A DNA stretch of 64,000 bases from Anthoceros angustus (lineage: Eukaryota; Streptophyta; Anthocerotopsida; Anthocerotales; Anthocerotaceae), in NCBI GenBank assembly GCA_010909165.1, contig MU008231.1, positions 51,389-115,388 of the forward strand, given 5' to 3'. Positions 34,800 to 46,554 of the stretch are shown here, piece after piece. Under the pieces are notes generated by a model, which ran no database searches, was not told the origin of the DNA, and worked only from the letters and a program-made list of their open reading frames with translations. Position 1 is the first letter of the stretch. Every line of letters starts with the position of its first letter. Both the position numbers and the translations under genes were made by a program.

Positions 34800-35692
34800 G
34801 TGAGGTCGGAGGAGGCTGAGAAAGCAGGCGGGCAGGACCTCGTCGAGGCAGCTCGGCAGGCGGCACCAAGCACAGGAGGCTCGGTGAAAAGGCGGAGGCT
34901 GAAGCCATCGCCAAGGCCGGCCGAGACCACTCTTTGGAGGACGAGGCAGGGGTGGAGAAGCAGCGAGCCTGCGCGGCCAATCTCGGCCAAAGCAGTGAGC
35001 AGCACATGGCCGGGCGGAGAGAAGGAGGCAAGCAAGAGATGGAGGATCTCCGGACCCGGTGGAAAGCGGAGGCGGCGGGGGAAATGGAGGCGCAAGAAAC
35101 TTGAGCTACATCTCCAAGAGAGGTTGGTGCATGGGCCCTCAGTGATCGCGAACCATGGCGGGAGATAGGCGGCTCAGCTGTTTGAGGAGGAGAGTTGGCG
35201 GCGATCGAGAGTTGGACATGGCGAGTTGAAGAAGGAGCTAGAGAAGCCGGGGAGGCCCGGAGGTGCAGCCGCTTTGGAGAGGAGATGGCGGACCTCCGGG
35301 CAAAGATGAACGGAGGAGAGAAGGCTCTGAGAGAGGAGCAAAAGCTGCTTGTCCGATTGCGGAAAGCAGAGGGAGAACAACGCTCCATGGCCAGCAAGCT
35401 GATCGAGCTACAACGACGGAGGGAGGTGGAGCAGGAGGAGCAGCAGCGGAGGCTGCAGGACGTGACGAAGGCCTCCTTGGTGGCCTCACGGGACTCTGCC
35501 CGTCTTGCCATGGTCCGCAAGGAGACGGGCCAATAAGCCGGACAAAGACGCCTGCACCGGTGCCGGAGCACCTCTGGCGAAGGAGTAGGGTGCTCGGCGC
35601 AAGCGTGGAGGAGGCAATCCAATCCGACTCCGACTTTGCCTTCTACCACGCTGGAACTCCTCAAAGCTCACGGAGGTCCCACAACTACTGCT
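34800..35692 (+). pseudogene. Coiled-coil ORF of the second LTR family, plus copy
   Basis: Frames 34800-35168, 35195-35536 and 35263-35694 together give an almost continuous charged helical protein. Examples are EKALREEQKLLVRLRKAEGE, LIELQRRREVEQEEQQRR and the ending SVEEAIQSDSDFAFYHAG. Heptad spacing of Leu/Val with Glu/Arg suggests a long coiled coil. Two frame changes break it. It lies in U3, about 0.85 kb before the TATA box. No known family recognised. Confidence 0.5.
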
Positions 35693-35997
35693 AATCTGGA
35701 CTGACCTCGAGGATCCGGGAGGAGGAGGATGAAGGCCCGAATAGCACGGAGCTTTGTTCGGCCACAGCGGCGGCGGGAAGGGAGCCCGGGGAGGAGGCGG
35801 GACATGGTGGACGCCTTGGAGCGGAGGTAAGTCTTCGCACCCCGCCACTAAGGAAGGGAGGGGGGCCCCGAGAGGGCCATAGAAGGAGAAGCCCTGGAGG
35901 ACTTGGGGCGGCGTGGAGGTCGGTGGGAGGATGGACCCCAGGGAGTCATGAGGGAGAAAAGCAAGGACCCTTGAGACCGGTTTGGACTCCAAAATGA

Positions 35998-36190
35998 GCG
36001 GACCACAGGTCCGGACCCGAGTCGAGCCGGACCTCGAGGTTCGGACTCATAGGCCGGACCACAGTCCGGACCCAGTCAGGCGGAGTCGGACTCCAATGGC
36101 CGGACCACGGGTCCGGACCCTAGAGCAGGCCGGACCGAGGTCAGGCTCAGAGTCCGGACCACGAGGTCCGGGGCCTCAGGCTCAGTGGAC
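35998..36190 (+). repeat. Cluster of GGTCCGGACC palindromes
   Basis: At least eight CCGGAC or GTCCGG words, several as the full palindrome GGTCCGGACC, spaced by 15-35 bases between the coding part and the promoter. Confidence 0.65.
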
Positions 36191-36526
36191 GAGGCCCGGA
36201 CTGGGAGGCAAGGAAAGTCCCCACTGCTCGGAGAGGCAACCTCTTAGGGGCCCTTGGAAGAGCAGGTGAGAAGGTGAGGAGGATTCGGTGGTGGCCAGAG
36301 TGTCGGGGCCATGCATGGTGCTCAACAGACCCAGTCAGGAGGAAGGGCCCGCCTCGCGGATCATCCGTCTGGGGCGCCTGGTCACTGAGGTTGGGCCACA
36401 TGAGAGGTGAAACCAAGGGACTCCAGCCCCTTGGCCAAGCGGAATGGGATAGGAAGGAAATAGTAGGCGTGACTGGGGTATCTGGTGGCTACGGCTCGGA
36501 ATAAATGTAATAAAGCTTAGGCGTGG

Positions 36527-36534
36527 TATAAGAG
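36527..36534 (+). promoter_or_regulatory. LTR TATA box, second family plus copy
   Basis: TATAAGAG followed by AGTAAAGCATCTTCTCTTGG, matching the block after the TATA of the inverted copy. Confidence 0.55.
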
Positions 36535-37883
36535 AGCGGCTGCTCTAGTAAAGCATCTTCTCTTGGGGAGGATACGCGCTTGCAGACCCTTGTGCGTCTT
36601 CTTGCTAACGTAGTCACGAGTCATGGGCGCCGCGACTCGGAGGCTGAGGTCTTGCCGGACTAGCGTGTGGTGGTGTGCGAGGGTGGACGATTCGAGACCC
36701 TTGCTCATAGCGGTAGCAAGCGTCAGACCGAGACGTAATTCGAACGGGAGGGAGTCACGGGCCGAGCAGGGTGGCCGGCGGAGCAGCCGAGGTCGAACCA
36801 AGACCACCCACCTTTTCCAATAAGCGTGGTAAGTGGTGAGGAGGTCGGACTAGGCAGGCTGTGGTGGAGTGTGCGGTAGCAGGTCATAAGCGTTTAGCCA
36901 CTTGATCGGGGTCTTCGATAGTTAGCGTAGATGTGAATAAAGCGTTTGAGTCGGAAGCAGTGCAGCGTTGAGGTGAAAGCGGTTGGGCCTTAAGCTGTGG
37001 TAGGGAGGATCCGGGCGCTCCGAGGTCCTCCACTATAAGCGGCCACTTATCCACTTTAAGCCGTGCGTTGGGTTTCGTCCCATGAGACTTGTGTGAAAGT
37101 TCGAGGCCTTGTGGTCGCTGCACACTTCGGCCTTCTCAACAAGCAAGGCGCCCTCTACTCTCCCTCTCACGGCAGTGCACCACTTGCTTGAAAAATCGCC
37201 TCGACCCACAGCGACCACAATTGGGTCCTGCCTCGGACAAGAGCCTACAGGCGGGGACCCCAGTTCACACCGATTTGTCCCTACTTCTAAGACCAAACTT
37301 GACCTACACGACACAGGTCACGCCTCGGCCAGAGCCTGGCGCCGGGGACCCCCCAGTTCACACCGCGATTTCGTCCCTACTTCTAAGACCTACTCTTCTC
37401 CACTCGGGGGCTCTCGTTTACTTGATTTGGGATTCGTCCTTAGGCTCTGCACAGCCTTCCACTAACACCTACACCTCTAATCCTCTACTCATCTTCTCAT
37501 CTCCTCATCCTCTTCCTCCTAGTCTAACCTCGATTCGGGCTTCTTGGTTTATTTCGCCCTTACCTGTTGCACAGGGTCGCCTCCACCGGCAAGTTCTTCC
37601 TTGGGCGGTTGCTATGAGTTTGACACGGGACGAGAACCTCGAGTCTTTCCTGAGTCTACCCTCAAGCAGAGTTCTCTGGGCATTTGCCACACACCCAAAG
37701 CAAAGCAATTTCACAGCAACCATTCACAACTCGTTTAGGCACTTGCAGCAAGTCCTCCACCAAACACTCAAACCCATTTCCTCTCTACAGATGTGTTGGC
37801 TCCACGGACGAAATTCCTCTGTGGCAAAGGACTCGGTGGGCGTGGGGCAAGACATGATACTTTACTTTGTGAAATCCTCCTCC

Positions 37884-37891
37884 TCTTATAG
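37884..37891 (-). promoter_or_regulatory. LTR TATA box (copy B)
   Basis: CTATAAGAGGAGG on the minus strand, followed by ATTTCACAAAGTAAAGTATC in all three copies. It divides the LTR into about 4.0 kb of U3 and 0.9 kb of R-U5. Confidence 0.6.
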
Positions 37892-38779
37892 GAGGCCTTC
37901 ACATACAACCTCCCTTGGGTGACCCTCTGCGGTCACCTTTTCCAATTCTATTATTTCCTACACTTGACATTTAATGTACGGCACCTAAATCTATTATGCA
38001 TTTCTTGGTAAATCTATTCTAACTTCACTAAGTCTATCCTCGAAGGATGTGATTACATCACTGTCCTTCCTATTCTTCTACCTAGCATTTATGGCCCTTG
38101 ACCATATCTAGTCTTCACCTATTTGGTAGGGGGACATGTCGTGGTGGATTGGCTCCCTCGCCCTCCTTGCTCTTGCCCTTCCCGTCGCTTCCTAATGTGG
38201 GCAAGTACAATCACCCCTTCCTCCATCTCATGGGCGGCGTCTGGATTCCTCGGCCCTCCGCGCTTCCCCGCGCACCTAGCGCCCCGCCTCTCTCGTCGCC
38301 TTCGCGCATCATCGCACCCTACCCGGTGATGCGGACTACGGTGGTGACTTCATGGTAGTCGGCCTACTCCTTCTTCCTTCTTTCCCCTTCTCATCGGTGA
38401 GGTTCTTGGTCGGGATCTTCATTGCTCTTTGCCTTTTGGTTGTCCATACCTATCATAGAGCACCCCTTCATCCCCATCCCACCATGTGATTTTGCCTAAT
38501 CTCTCCGGGCCCTTTTTCGTTGGACTCCTCCTCGGGTCCGGTTCCTCCCTTACTTGGGATAAGTTCCTCACCCCTTCCTCCTCCGGTGACCGTCCTTAGT
38601 TTCCCGGTGGGGTTGTCTCTCCCACCACCCAGTGCTCCTTGGGTATACTTCTGCCCGGCCTTTTCCATCTTGATTGGGCCGTCCCAACTCCCCAAGCTAG
38701 TGCCGCGGGCACCTACCCGGTGATGGCGGACTAGGCGTGGTGTCTCCCCCAGTGGTCAGCGGACTACGTGGTGGTGTGG

Positions 38780-41470
38780 CCTCAGGGAGGGTGATGCTCC
38801 TCTCCCTCTCGCGCCGTCTCCCTCTGGCGTCGCGGTGCTCCTTCACCTCGACTCCTCAGTTCCTCGGAGTCCATTTCTGATGGCCTCATCAAAATCGGAG
38901 GCCTCTGGCTGCACTTGTTCGCTCCCTTTCATCATCATGAGGACCCAATGTCCTCCTCTTGGCCAAGTAAGACTTCGTTGTTGGCCTTCGATCTGTTGTG
39001 GAGGTGAGCCCCAAGTTGTGATATGCATTTGGAGATCATCAATCTCGTGGGCCACTCTCCATCTTCGCACCTACCTTGTAGGCATCTCTTGAGGTGGTTA
39101 ATTCTCCCACCACATGGAGGTTACATTCTCCTCCCTCACTTCCTGGCTGGCCAATTTTGCACGAAGGGCATAATGCAAAATCGCCGCTTCCTACTACGGC
39201 ATTCATGCCCTTCTTGTGGCGCTCCTCCTCTGAGACCTCCTTTGTTCCAGTCTCTAATTGCAAGCCCCTCTTTCTCGCTTGCCAAGCATCTTTCGCTCCG
39301 ACTCACGGTCTTGTGCTTCTCGCTCCTCCTCTTATTGTCGGTCCTTCTCAACTCCTCTCCCATATCCGGATTTTGATAGCTTAGTAGCCATCACCTCTTC
39401 GGCCACTTCTTTGAGTTGCACCTTCTCCTTTCCTAGTGCCTCATTGCTTTTCCTTTCTTGCTCTAATTGGGCAAAATGCTCTTCCGCCTTTTGCCTCCAA
39501 GAATCCTTTTTGTTGCGAATGGCTCTTTCTTGACTTGTGACAACTTCCCTCAGGGGCTTCTCCTGCTCTATGAGGTGTGGAGCTTCTCCTGACCTTTTCC
39601 AATTTGGCTGCCTTTTCATCGGACTCCATGGCTCCAATTGCCCATTTGGTCCACCTTCTTAGGCCATGTCTTGAGATTTCACTTCCTCTTGGCATGCCCA
39701 GGCTGCTGGGTCCTAGCCCCTTCAAATCCACAGTGAGTGCTTCACAAGCTGCAATTCTCCTAGGGGTCCTAATTCCACCTCCTGTCTTCTTCTTTGAAAT
39801 TTCCAGCTCTCACTGCCCACCGGGCCATCGGCGTGTGAGTCCCTTCACTGTCGCTCCATCCGCTCTCCCAGTAGCGGAGATGGTGGCCTCGGCCGCTCGG
39901 CACCTCGTTGCTTCTCCTTCCACCTAGTGTGCTGGCGGCGTGGGGTGCCACCCCAGTGGTGCTCCCCGTGATGCGCCTACCTACCATGGTGGTGGCGCCT
40001 ACCAGTGGTGCCCACCCCTTGGGTGGCGCCTCCCTAAGGAGTGAGGGGTGCCTCTCTCGTAGGCACAAAGGAGATGGTGGGGACTCCCCACTCGGTCACC
40101 CCTCCATGGTCCTTCTCTCATAGACCACCATTCGGCCTTCCTCGGCCCCTCTTCTCCTTGCTTGCTCACAGTGGAAAGATTCCCACTCCGGCAACCTTGT
40201 TGCCTCCGCATCTTCTCCTCTTGCTTCTAGCATGCTTGTGGAGTCGACCTCCCACCGTCTTCCTGCAAAGGCAAAGGCCTTTCCAACCTCGGTGGAGTGG
40301 ATGACCTCAAAGGGATGCCATGCATCTTCAAGCTCCTTGCTTGTGAGAGTCCCTCGGTTTCCCATAAATGCACCAAATAGGTGCTAAGATAGCAGGGCCT
40401 TCCTCATCCACGAATTTGGCTTGAGGAGCTTCTCGGTGGTGGATGTAGGCCTCATACATATAGTCCCCAATCCCGGCTTGGCTCCCATGGAAATCTTCCA
40501 CAAAATTGGAGGAAGTTGGTCTTTGAAATAAAGTGGTAATTTACCAACCCAGCACAATCTTTGCGAAGAGCCTCCACTTGACTCCTTGATGCTCTCGGCG
40601 TGGGGACTCCTCCCCATCATGTCGAGGAACTCTGCGGGATGTCGAGGAGATGTCCTCTTCCTCCATTCGACCTTTCGAGAGCAATTCCGAGCTCTCTTCC
40701 TCCGGTCTTCCATACACGAGAATGCTTCTTCCAACGGTGGATCCGTTCGCATTCCTTCCGGTAGCAGGCGCCGATTGATGGAGGTTGATGTAACACTCCT
40801 CAATCAATTCCAAATTGGTGTAGGCCCATTGGCGGCCATACACCCATCCTAGTGGATGTTCTCCTCCTCGCCTTTGCAGAAAATCAACCAAATCTCGGGG
40901 TTGGCTGCCAAGCAAGTGAATTGGCATTAGCTCACCTCCTCTGGCCTTGCGCTTTCTTTCCTTTCCTCTCGAGGAGAGCCTTTGCACGGCTCCTTCCTTG
41001 CCTTTCCTCGAGGCATGGCGTCTTCCAAGTGTTTTAAAGGAGAATTACCCAATTTGCAGAGCTCAGCTTCTCTTCAAACACTTCTCCTTGTAACACTTCA
41101 CTGCGGCCACACGTTAGCCACAGAATTTTTCTGCGATTCCTCTCTCCGTGGTCCTTCTTCGTGGCCACCAATTCTCGCTCTTCACTTCAATTCTTACCAC
41201 AGTGTGTTGTTTCTTGGCGCTCACACTTCCTCTCGGTGGCTGCGTGAGCTCCCCTTCTTGCACTCGCTTTTCCTTCCACCTTCTCTCCGCCTCTTTTGGG
41301 TTTTCCTCTCGATGGCCTTTGCGCACGCCTCCTTGCTCGTGGCGATGGCGCGCTTCTCGCGGCGATGGCGGCTTCCTTCCTTTTGCGCTCCAACGCTCCG
41401 GCTCCGGCTCTTGTTCTTCGAAGTGGAAGCGGCGCAAAGCGCACCCCTCCTTGGATGCCACTGGCGGCAC
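38780..41470 (-). pseudogene. U3-borne ORF in the 3' LTR (copy B)
   Basis: Minus-strand frames in order: an Arg/Lys/Glu-rich N-terminal part (41,470-41,190); HPLGWVYGRQWAYTNLELIE (about 40,850) and GVKWRLFAKIVLGW (40,590); YLVHLWETEGLSQARSLKMH (40,390-40,330); and a Glu/Lys coiled coil with SWRQKAEEHFAQLEQERK and LGKEKVQLKEVAEEVM (39,530-39,390). It ends with WPRGGHWVLMMM and ASDFDEAI (38,960-38,880). The order is the same in copy C. The start would lie soon after the polypurine tract, so the ORF would be the last gene of the genomic RNA. Unknown function; frameshifts throughout. Confidence 0.6.
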
Positions 41471-41928
41471 AACCCTAGATTGGATTCATCATTCCAAAAT
41501 CCTAATTCTATCTAAACTACCTATTTTCCTATCTCGCTATCCTAATTAACGCTTTCTAATTACTCTATATATTTATTCCCTATTGGTGAGCATATATAGT
41601 GGATATCCCCCTCTATTCTAAATTTCCTTTTGGCGAGATTTGTCGACGCGGTAGTCACTTGACCACAGTAGTCGCTTCCCTTCTCCTACGGCGTGGTGTG
41701 GCACCTACGGTGGTATGCGACCTACCTTGCCCTCCGCGCCTCATGCGTCGTTTCGACCGTTCTTCTTCTGGGATATCCTTTTGCCTTCCTAACAATATCC
41801 TACAACTCCGACTTCAAGATTCTCGAGAAAATTTCTTGGCATGCTCCTCTTCAATCGTTCTTAGCCAAAAAAAATCAAACTTGTTTGTCTTGCTCTTTTG
41901 GGCTGGTTGCCCAAACTTTTGCGTTCCA

Positions 41929-41946
41929 TACTCCCCACCTCATCTG
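41929..41946 (-). promoter_or_regulatory. Polypurine tract of the 16.3-kb gypsy element
   Basis: On the minus strand GATGAGGTGGGGAGTA stands directly before the LTR start TGGAACG. The pol stop codon TGA lies inside it. Confidence 0.8.
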
Positions 41947-43150
41947 TTTGCGTCCTCGAGCAGTACTCGGTGGAGGTACTTCTTGACCTTCCACCCATTG
42001 ACTCTGGTGGCGGTGATTCCGCCCAATACCCGAGTTACGGATCCATTCTGTATCTGCGACCACCTCGTAAGGTCCCATCCATCTCGGCTGAGCTTCCTGG
42101 AAAGTCTATCATATAGAAGAACCAAATCCCGTCCACGATAGTCTCTTGCTTCCTAACTTCCCATCATGCGATCTTTTACGAGTTCACGAATCCAGTGTTT
42201 CTTCTAAAGCATCCTCCCTATGCTCCTCTGCTCTATGAAGCTTCTAACCTAGCTACGACTATCCTCTCGGTCCGTTCATCCTCCATGATCCTGGGTAGGT
42301 ACTTCAAATTCCACGGGCATCACAGACATACCATATGTTAAATAAGGTGTCTTCTTTGTGGTTATCTTCTCATGATCCTGTAGGCCCACAATGTGAGTGC
42401 AACTTAGCATCCCAATCATACATGTGTCACCGGTTACCTTGGTGAGGATTGTGCGAGCAACCCATTCGTCTTCTCCATCGGTCCTGCCTTTGGGTTGTGA
42501 GTCGTCTTCGATGCGATGTTGAAGTAGGTGGTTAGGGACTCAAACCGAGTTGAGGAAATGTGTCCCCGGTCGTGACCAACTCTAAAGGACATCCATACCT
42601 CGTTATGATGTTCTCGAATAAAAATTTGCTGCGTCGTCATCCTTCCTCGTCGCTTCCACCATCTTTGTACAATAGTCCGTGGCCACCAAAATGTCGCTTC
42701 TTAGTCCATTGCGTTGGTGGTTTGATCGGTCCTGATCGATTCCCCACTTCTCGAAGGTGCTGGTAAGATGTAGGTAAGAGGCCATTGTGTCGAAAACGTG
42801 GGCCGTCCAACCCTCGACGCGTCACACCTCCGGTGAACTCCCACATCCTTTTGCATAGCCCACGAACCCGGCATTCAAAATCTTCTTAACGGTCACTGCG
42901 AATAGTGTCCACCCCTCTTACGCATGTAATGCCTGTGAAGCTTCTTCAGCGGAGGCATCCGGATCGTCGGACCTTGTTTGCAGGACACCCGCCCTCAGCG
43001 ATGGCGAGGCTTTATGGAGAAAGGCTCGCCCCTCCACGGACAACCCCATGGGCATGCTCCGAGTGCGTACCTCCCATTCAGCGGATATCTGGGCACGAAC
43101 GCCCCTCGCGTTCAATCTCCTCCTCCCGGGCGTACCACGTCGCCTCACGC
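41935..43150 (-). pseudogene. Integrase of the 16.3-kb gypsy element
   Basis: KWGIDQDR...ILVATDYCTKMVEA (42,750-42,640) is the start of the catalytic core with its first Asp. Upstream lie remnants of the zinc-binding part (KILNAGFVGYAKGC, about 42,880). The C-terminal tail GPYEV..IQNGSVTRVLGGITATRVNGW and YLHRVLLEDANR ends at the stop near 41,938. Frameshifts separate the blocks. It would insert the cDNA into the genome. Confidence 0.8.
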
Positions 43151-43699
43151 TAGCTCGTCCGGTGGCGGCCCCAAGTGGCGTGGATCTATCCGTAAATCCG
43201 CCGCCTCCTTGCTTCTCCTAGGTTCACATACGGGTTGCGGCTCGCATACTCCTTTCCGATGGGCCGACTTCTTCCGGCTGGCCTCACGTCTTGGCCCTGA
43301 CCCCATGGTCGCCTCATGGGTGATTTCCCATGATCACCGCCATTTCCTTCTCCTGCTTTTCTTCAAGCTTGTCATGGGATGCATCTCCTTCCTGGCCAAC
43401 TCGTGGCCTCCACTTGCAGTGCTCTGCTCACCCTTGAGGAGCATTTGGTCTCCTCCTCGCGGCTGGCGCGCTCTCCCCCCTCCGGATCTCCAGTTGTCCT
43501 GCTGCGCTTTCACACTGGCGTTCCCTTCTTGCTCACTTGGCCTCTCTTCGCAACAAGACTTGCTGATCACTTCTTAGGCCGTCTTCATGCTCGTGTCCTC
43601 TCCTTGACCAGTCGTGGCGACCAACTCCTCGTCGAAATCGGTCGTCTGCCTCAAGTCGCTCTCCGGTTTCGGGGAGAAATGAAATCATTACGATGTTGC

Positions 43700-44141
43700 T
43701 TTCCAGCGGTTTCGTCGTAGTCAAACTCTTGCAGCGTACCCACGGCAATCCTTCGACAAATCGCGGTTGACAAGATACTTCAGCAAAATGGTCAACATGA
43801 AGCGTCACCTTGCAAGCAAGCGGATAGTGTCTAAACTTCTTACGAGTAAATGATACCAAGACCCTCCGCTCCGTGGTTGAGTAGTTCTTTTCGTCAGTGA
43901 GTCTACAGCATAGAAAATCGGATGGTCCGTTTCTTCTCGTCCTTCGGCTTAAGGCGGTCCCAATAGCATGGCGGACACATCGTATACATGAACGGTTTTC
44001 CCAATCGGTGGTTTTGCGTTGGCGCTCACCAAAGCATCCTTCAAGCTGAAAAGCCTCCACTCGCGTTGTCCATTCGAAGGTGTATCCTTGGTCAATTGTG
44101 TCAACAAATGCCTTCTTGGCGAAATCCTTGATGAACCTCAC
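43700..44141 (-). pseudogene. RNase H of the 16.3-kb gypsy element
   Basis: RFIKDFAKKAF (RT-RNase H link) and LTDEKNYSTTERRVLVSFTR with KKFRHYPLACKVTLHVDHFAE are the characteristic RNase H text of plant gypsy elements, on one 202-residue frame with local scrambling near 43,950-44,080. Confidence 0.88.
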
Positions 44142-44149
44142 TATACCCC

Positions 44150-45000
44150 ACTACAAAAGCACGCTTTTGCCTCTGCGTTTGTGGTCGTCCATCTCTATAT
44201 GCTACCTTCTCCTTATCTACACAATCCTCGCTCGAAACTCGATGTGCCAGAATCTGTCATACCAAAATAACACTTCCACGGATGAAGTTTCATGTTCGAT
44301 TCTGCATCTCTGGAAACATTGTCTTAAATGATCTAGATGCAGTTCCTCCGAACACAATCATCTAGGAATACTTCCATGAACTTAGTAAGAAATCTCGGAA
44401 TATAGCGTTCACCACTCGTTGAAAGTGGCGGGGCGTTACAAGAAGGGCAGCTTGGAATAAGCGTGGTTCCCCAATCGGTTGTGAGCGTGTCTTATCTGAT
44501 CCTCCTTCCTCAGCGAAATCGGTAACGTACCCATCCGAGCATACATTTCATCTATACACTGTCCATGAAAGGCAAGGTGATGGTCCTTCTTCGTTGCTTC
44601 ATTTTTGACACACCTTTCCTTTGCTTCTTGGGTACAATTCGATGGGGACTCCACCTTGGATAAATCACCCTCAAGTATTGGTCGATTGATCCTTAACAAC
44701 CATGGAATACTTGGGATTGATGTGCTTGATCCTACGGTGTCTGCCCTCCTTCAAATCAATTCGATGTATCCCAGTTCCTCAAATTCCTGTCATATGTAAT
44801 CTTGAAGGCAAACACATCGACATACTCCTAAGCACTGAAACTCTTCCTACACACCTAGATACCTAGAAACCTTGACTACCTTGGGTTCTAACTCTAAGTC
44901 CTCCACGGGATCTACATAGTTCCTTGGTGCTGCCTATCTTGGTTCGGATCCCTCTTAGGAAAGTCTCTCATAAGCTTTGCCCTTCCAAAAGGCTACTCCT
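44150..45000 (-). pseudogene. Reverse transcriptase of the 16.3-kb gypsy element
   Basis: Minus-strand text in several frames: VNQYLRVIYP (44,680), NEATKKDHHLAFHGQCIDEM (44,610-44,550), TTDWGT (44,475), and KFMEVFLDD (44,375-44,350), which holds the catalytic acidic pair, then LHP.KCYFGM (44,290). The order agrees with Ty3/gypsy RT. Many frame changes. Confidence 0.82.
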
Positions 45001-45226
45001 TCTATGGGCCTCATCCTCGGATTCTTCTATGACTTCCTCTATATAGCAGTATACCAAATCACTCTTTATTTGACCTGAGGACCCCGATATGATCCTTTGG
45101 GAGCTTACCCCGTGCTACGAGGTGTACCGTCGGGGTTGCAGACTCCCCTCATAAGGAGCCTTACTCCATGACACGCAATCGCCAGTCCGTTATCTTGGAC
45201 TTGAAGGTGATGCCACTCGACCAAAA

Positions 45227-45484
45227 TCAAAAACACACGCCATACAACCAAGGCCTACCTATCAAAACCTTATAGCCTAGATCCGAAAGCGCATCACAAT
45301 GTAGGTAAGATGGAAGGTGAGTCCCCAATTCCAGTGGGCACGTCCTTGCACCCCTAGTGGCTTTCTCCTTGCAGTCGGCCATCGTAAAAATACTCGGGCG
45401 GGTGAAACTCGGTGAACCCAGTTGATGAGCCGTCTCCTCCGTCAAGTTGACTCGATCCGAATCTAATGGCACGTCGGGCACCAA
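45227..45484 (-). pseudogene. Aspartic protease of the 16.3-kb gypsy element
   Basis: MADCKEKATRGARTCPLELG followed by CDALSDLGYKVLIGRPWLYG matches the C-terminal half of retropepsins, with the conserved IGRPWL block. The catalytic DSG-type motif would lie upstream, in frame-shifted DNA near 45,500-45,560. Confidence 0.75.
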
Positions 45485-46554
45485 ACACCCGCAATTTCAA
45501 CCTCAATCTCGGGTGCCCCAAATCAATGAGTTCGACCACATTTACCTCCGGCGCTTTCTCCCTCCTACTCGTTCCCTGATCGCCTCCTTCACAATTTTGC
45601 GGGATCTCGGACTCACAACAAGCATCTCGGTGACCACAAATTCGCGGTCAAGTAGCGTCGGCCCGGAGATTTTATCGACAAGGTTTCCTCCCGCTTGCAG
45701 CCAGCTGTCGACTCCGACCTTATTGGTAAAGCTTCGATTCCATGATCCCTCCTATCGGTTGGGACCCATACGGCGGATCAATAATTTTACGGTTCCGTGT
45801 CGGGAGCTGTTTAGCTCATCTTCCGGCATTCGCTACTTCTCGGTGATGTCGGGAGGAAGCGTGGTTCGTTCCTCCTCTCCTTGGCCTGCTTGGCCAGCGG
45901 GTGAGCAGCAAGTCTACTTTGGTGGGCTGCTCCCCTCCTCCTCACGCTTGGCGCCGCGTCTCGGAGGCCAGGTGAGTCGTCCTCACCTTCCTTCCTTTCC
46001 TCATTCCGTTTTTTTACCTCGGCCTTCTCCCTCGGTGGTCACCTTGGCCACCATCAATCCTTCATCCGCACTCATCTCTCCTTCATACCCCTCTTCCACG
46101 ATCCACGATGTCTGCCCGGATCCGTCGAGGAATCATACTCCGCCTCCACCTTGACCGGTGTCGTGGTCACAGTGATCGCGGTTTGAGTTGGGCCTTGCCT
46201 CCTCTACCAGTTCGCCGTCGACCCTGGTGTGGTGCCACTCGCGTCACCCCAGGATCCCCATTTTATGTCCCCAATTCCTTGCACTTGACAAAGGGTACAT
46301 AGCCCACTTGTTTTCGTGGTTACGGACATTCATTTGAGTAGTGACGGTGCTCCATATTGTAACAACACCTGTGGAATCGCCATCGGCCTCTGCGATGGAT
46401 CGTCTCCATGGTCTGGCGATGTCGGTCGATCCATACCTCGAGGGGGTGTAGTCGGTTGGTAAGTCGCCCTCATGGATTGAGGTGGCCGACTTCGGTGACG
46501 CTTGATAAGCTTCATCCACATACCAATAGTCCCGGCATGCGGTTTCCACATGGT

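Larger units (their letters stand above)
34690..36995 (+). mobile_element. LTR of the second family, plus copy, left part
   Basis: Sense-strand coiled-coil frames, the GTCCGGACC cluster and the TATAAGAG promoter appear in the same order as in the inverted copy at 27.76-32.2 kb. The LTR is interrupted at 36,996 by the complete gypsy element; its last 74 bases resume at 53,254. The left end is not precisely fixed. Confidence 0.65.
36996..41928 (-). repeat. 3' LTR of the 16.3-kb gypsy element (copy B)
   Basis: Runs from TGTGGTAGGGAG (36996) to GCGTTCCA (41928) on the + strand. Aligns end to end with copy C; differences are mostly deletions of 1-12 bases. Contains the U3 ORF (about 38.8-41.5 kb, minus) and the promoter at 37,884. 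Confidence 0.9.

Noticed and set aside
34663-35664. 333-residue minus-strand frame, one of the longest in the window
   Set aside because: Ser/Ala/Pro/Leu-rich shadow of the + strand coiled-coil codons; the + text is the one shared with the other copy.
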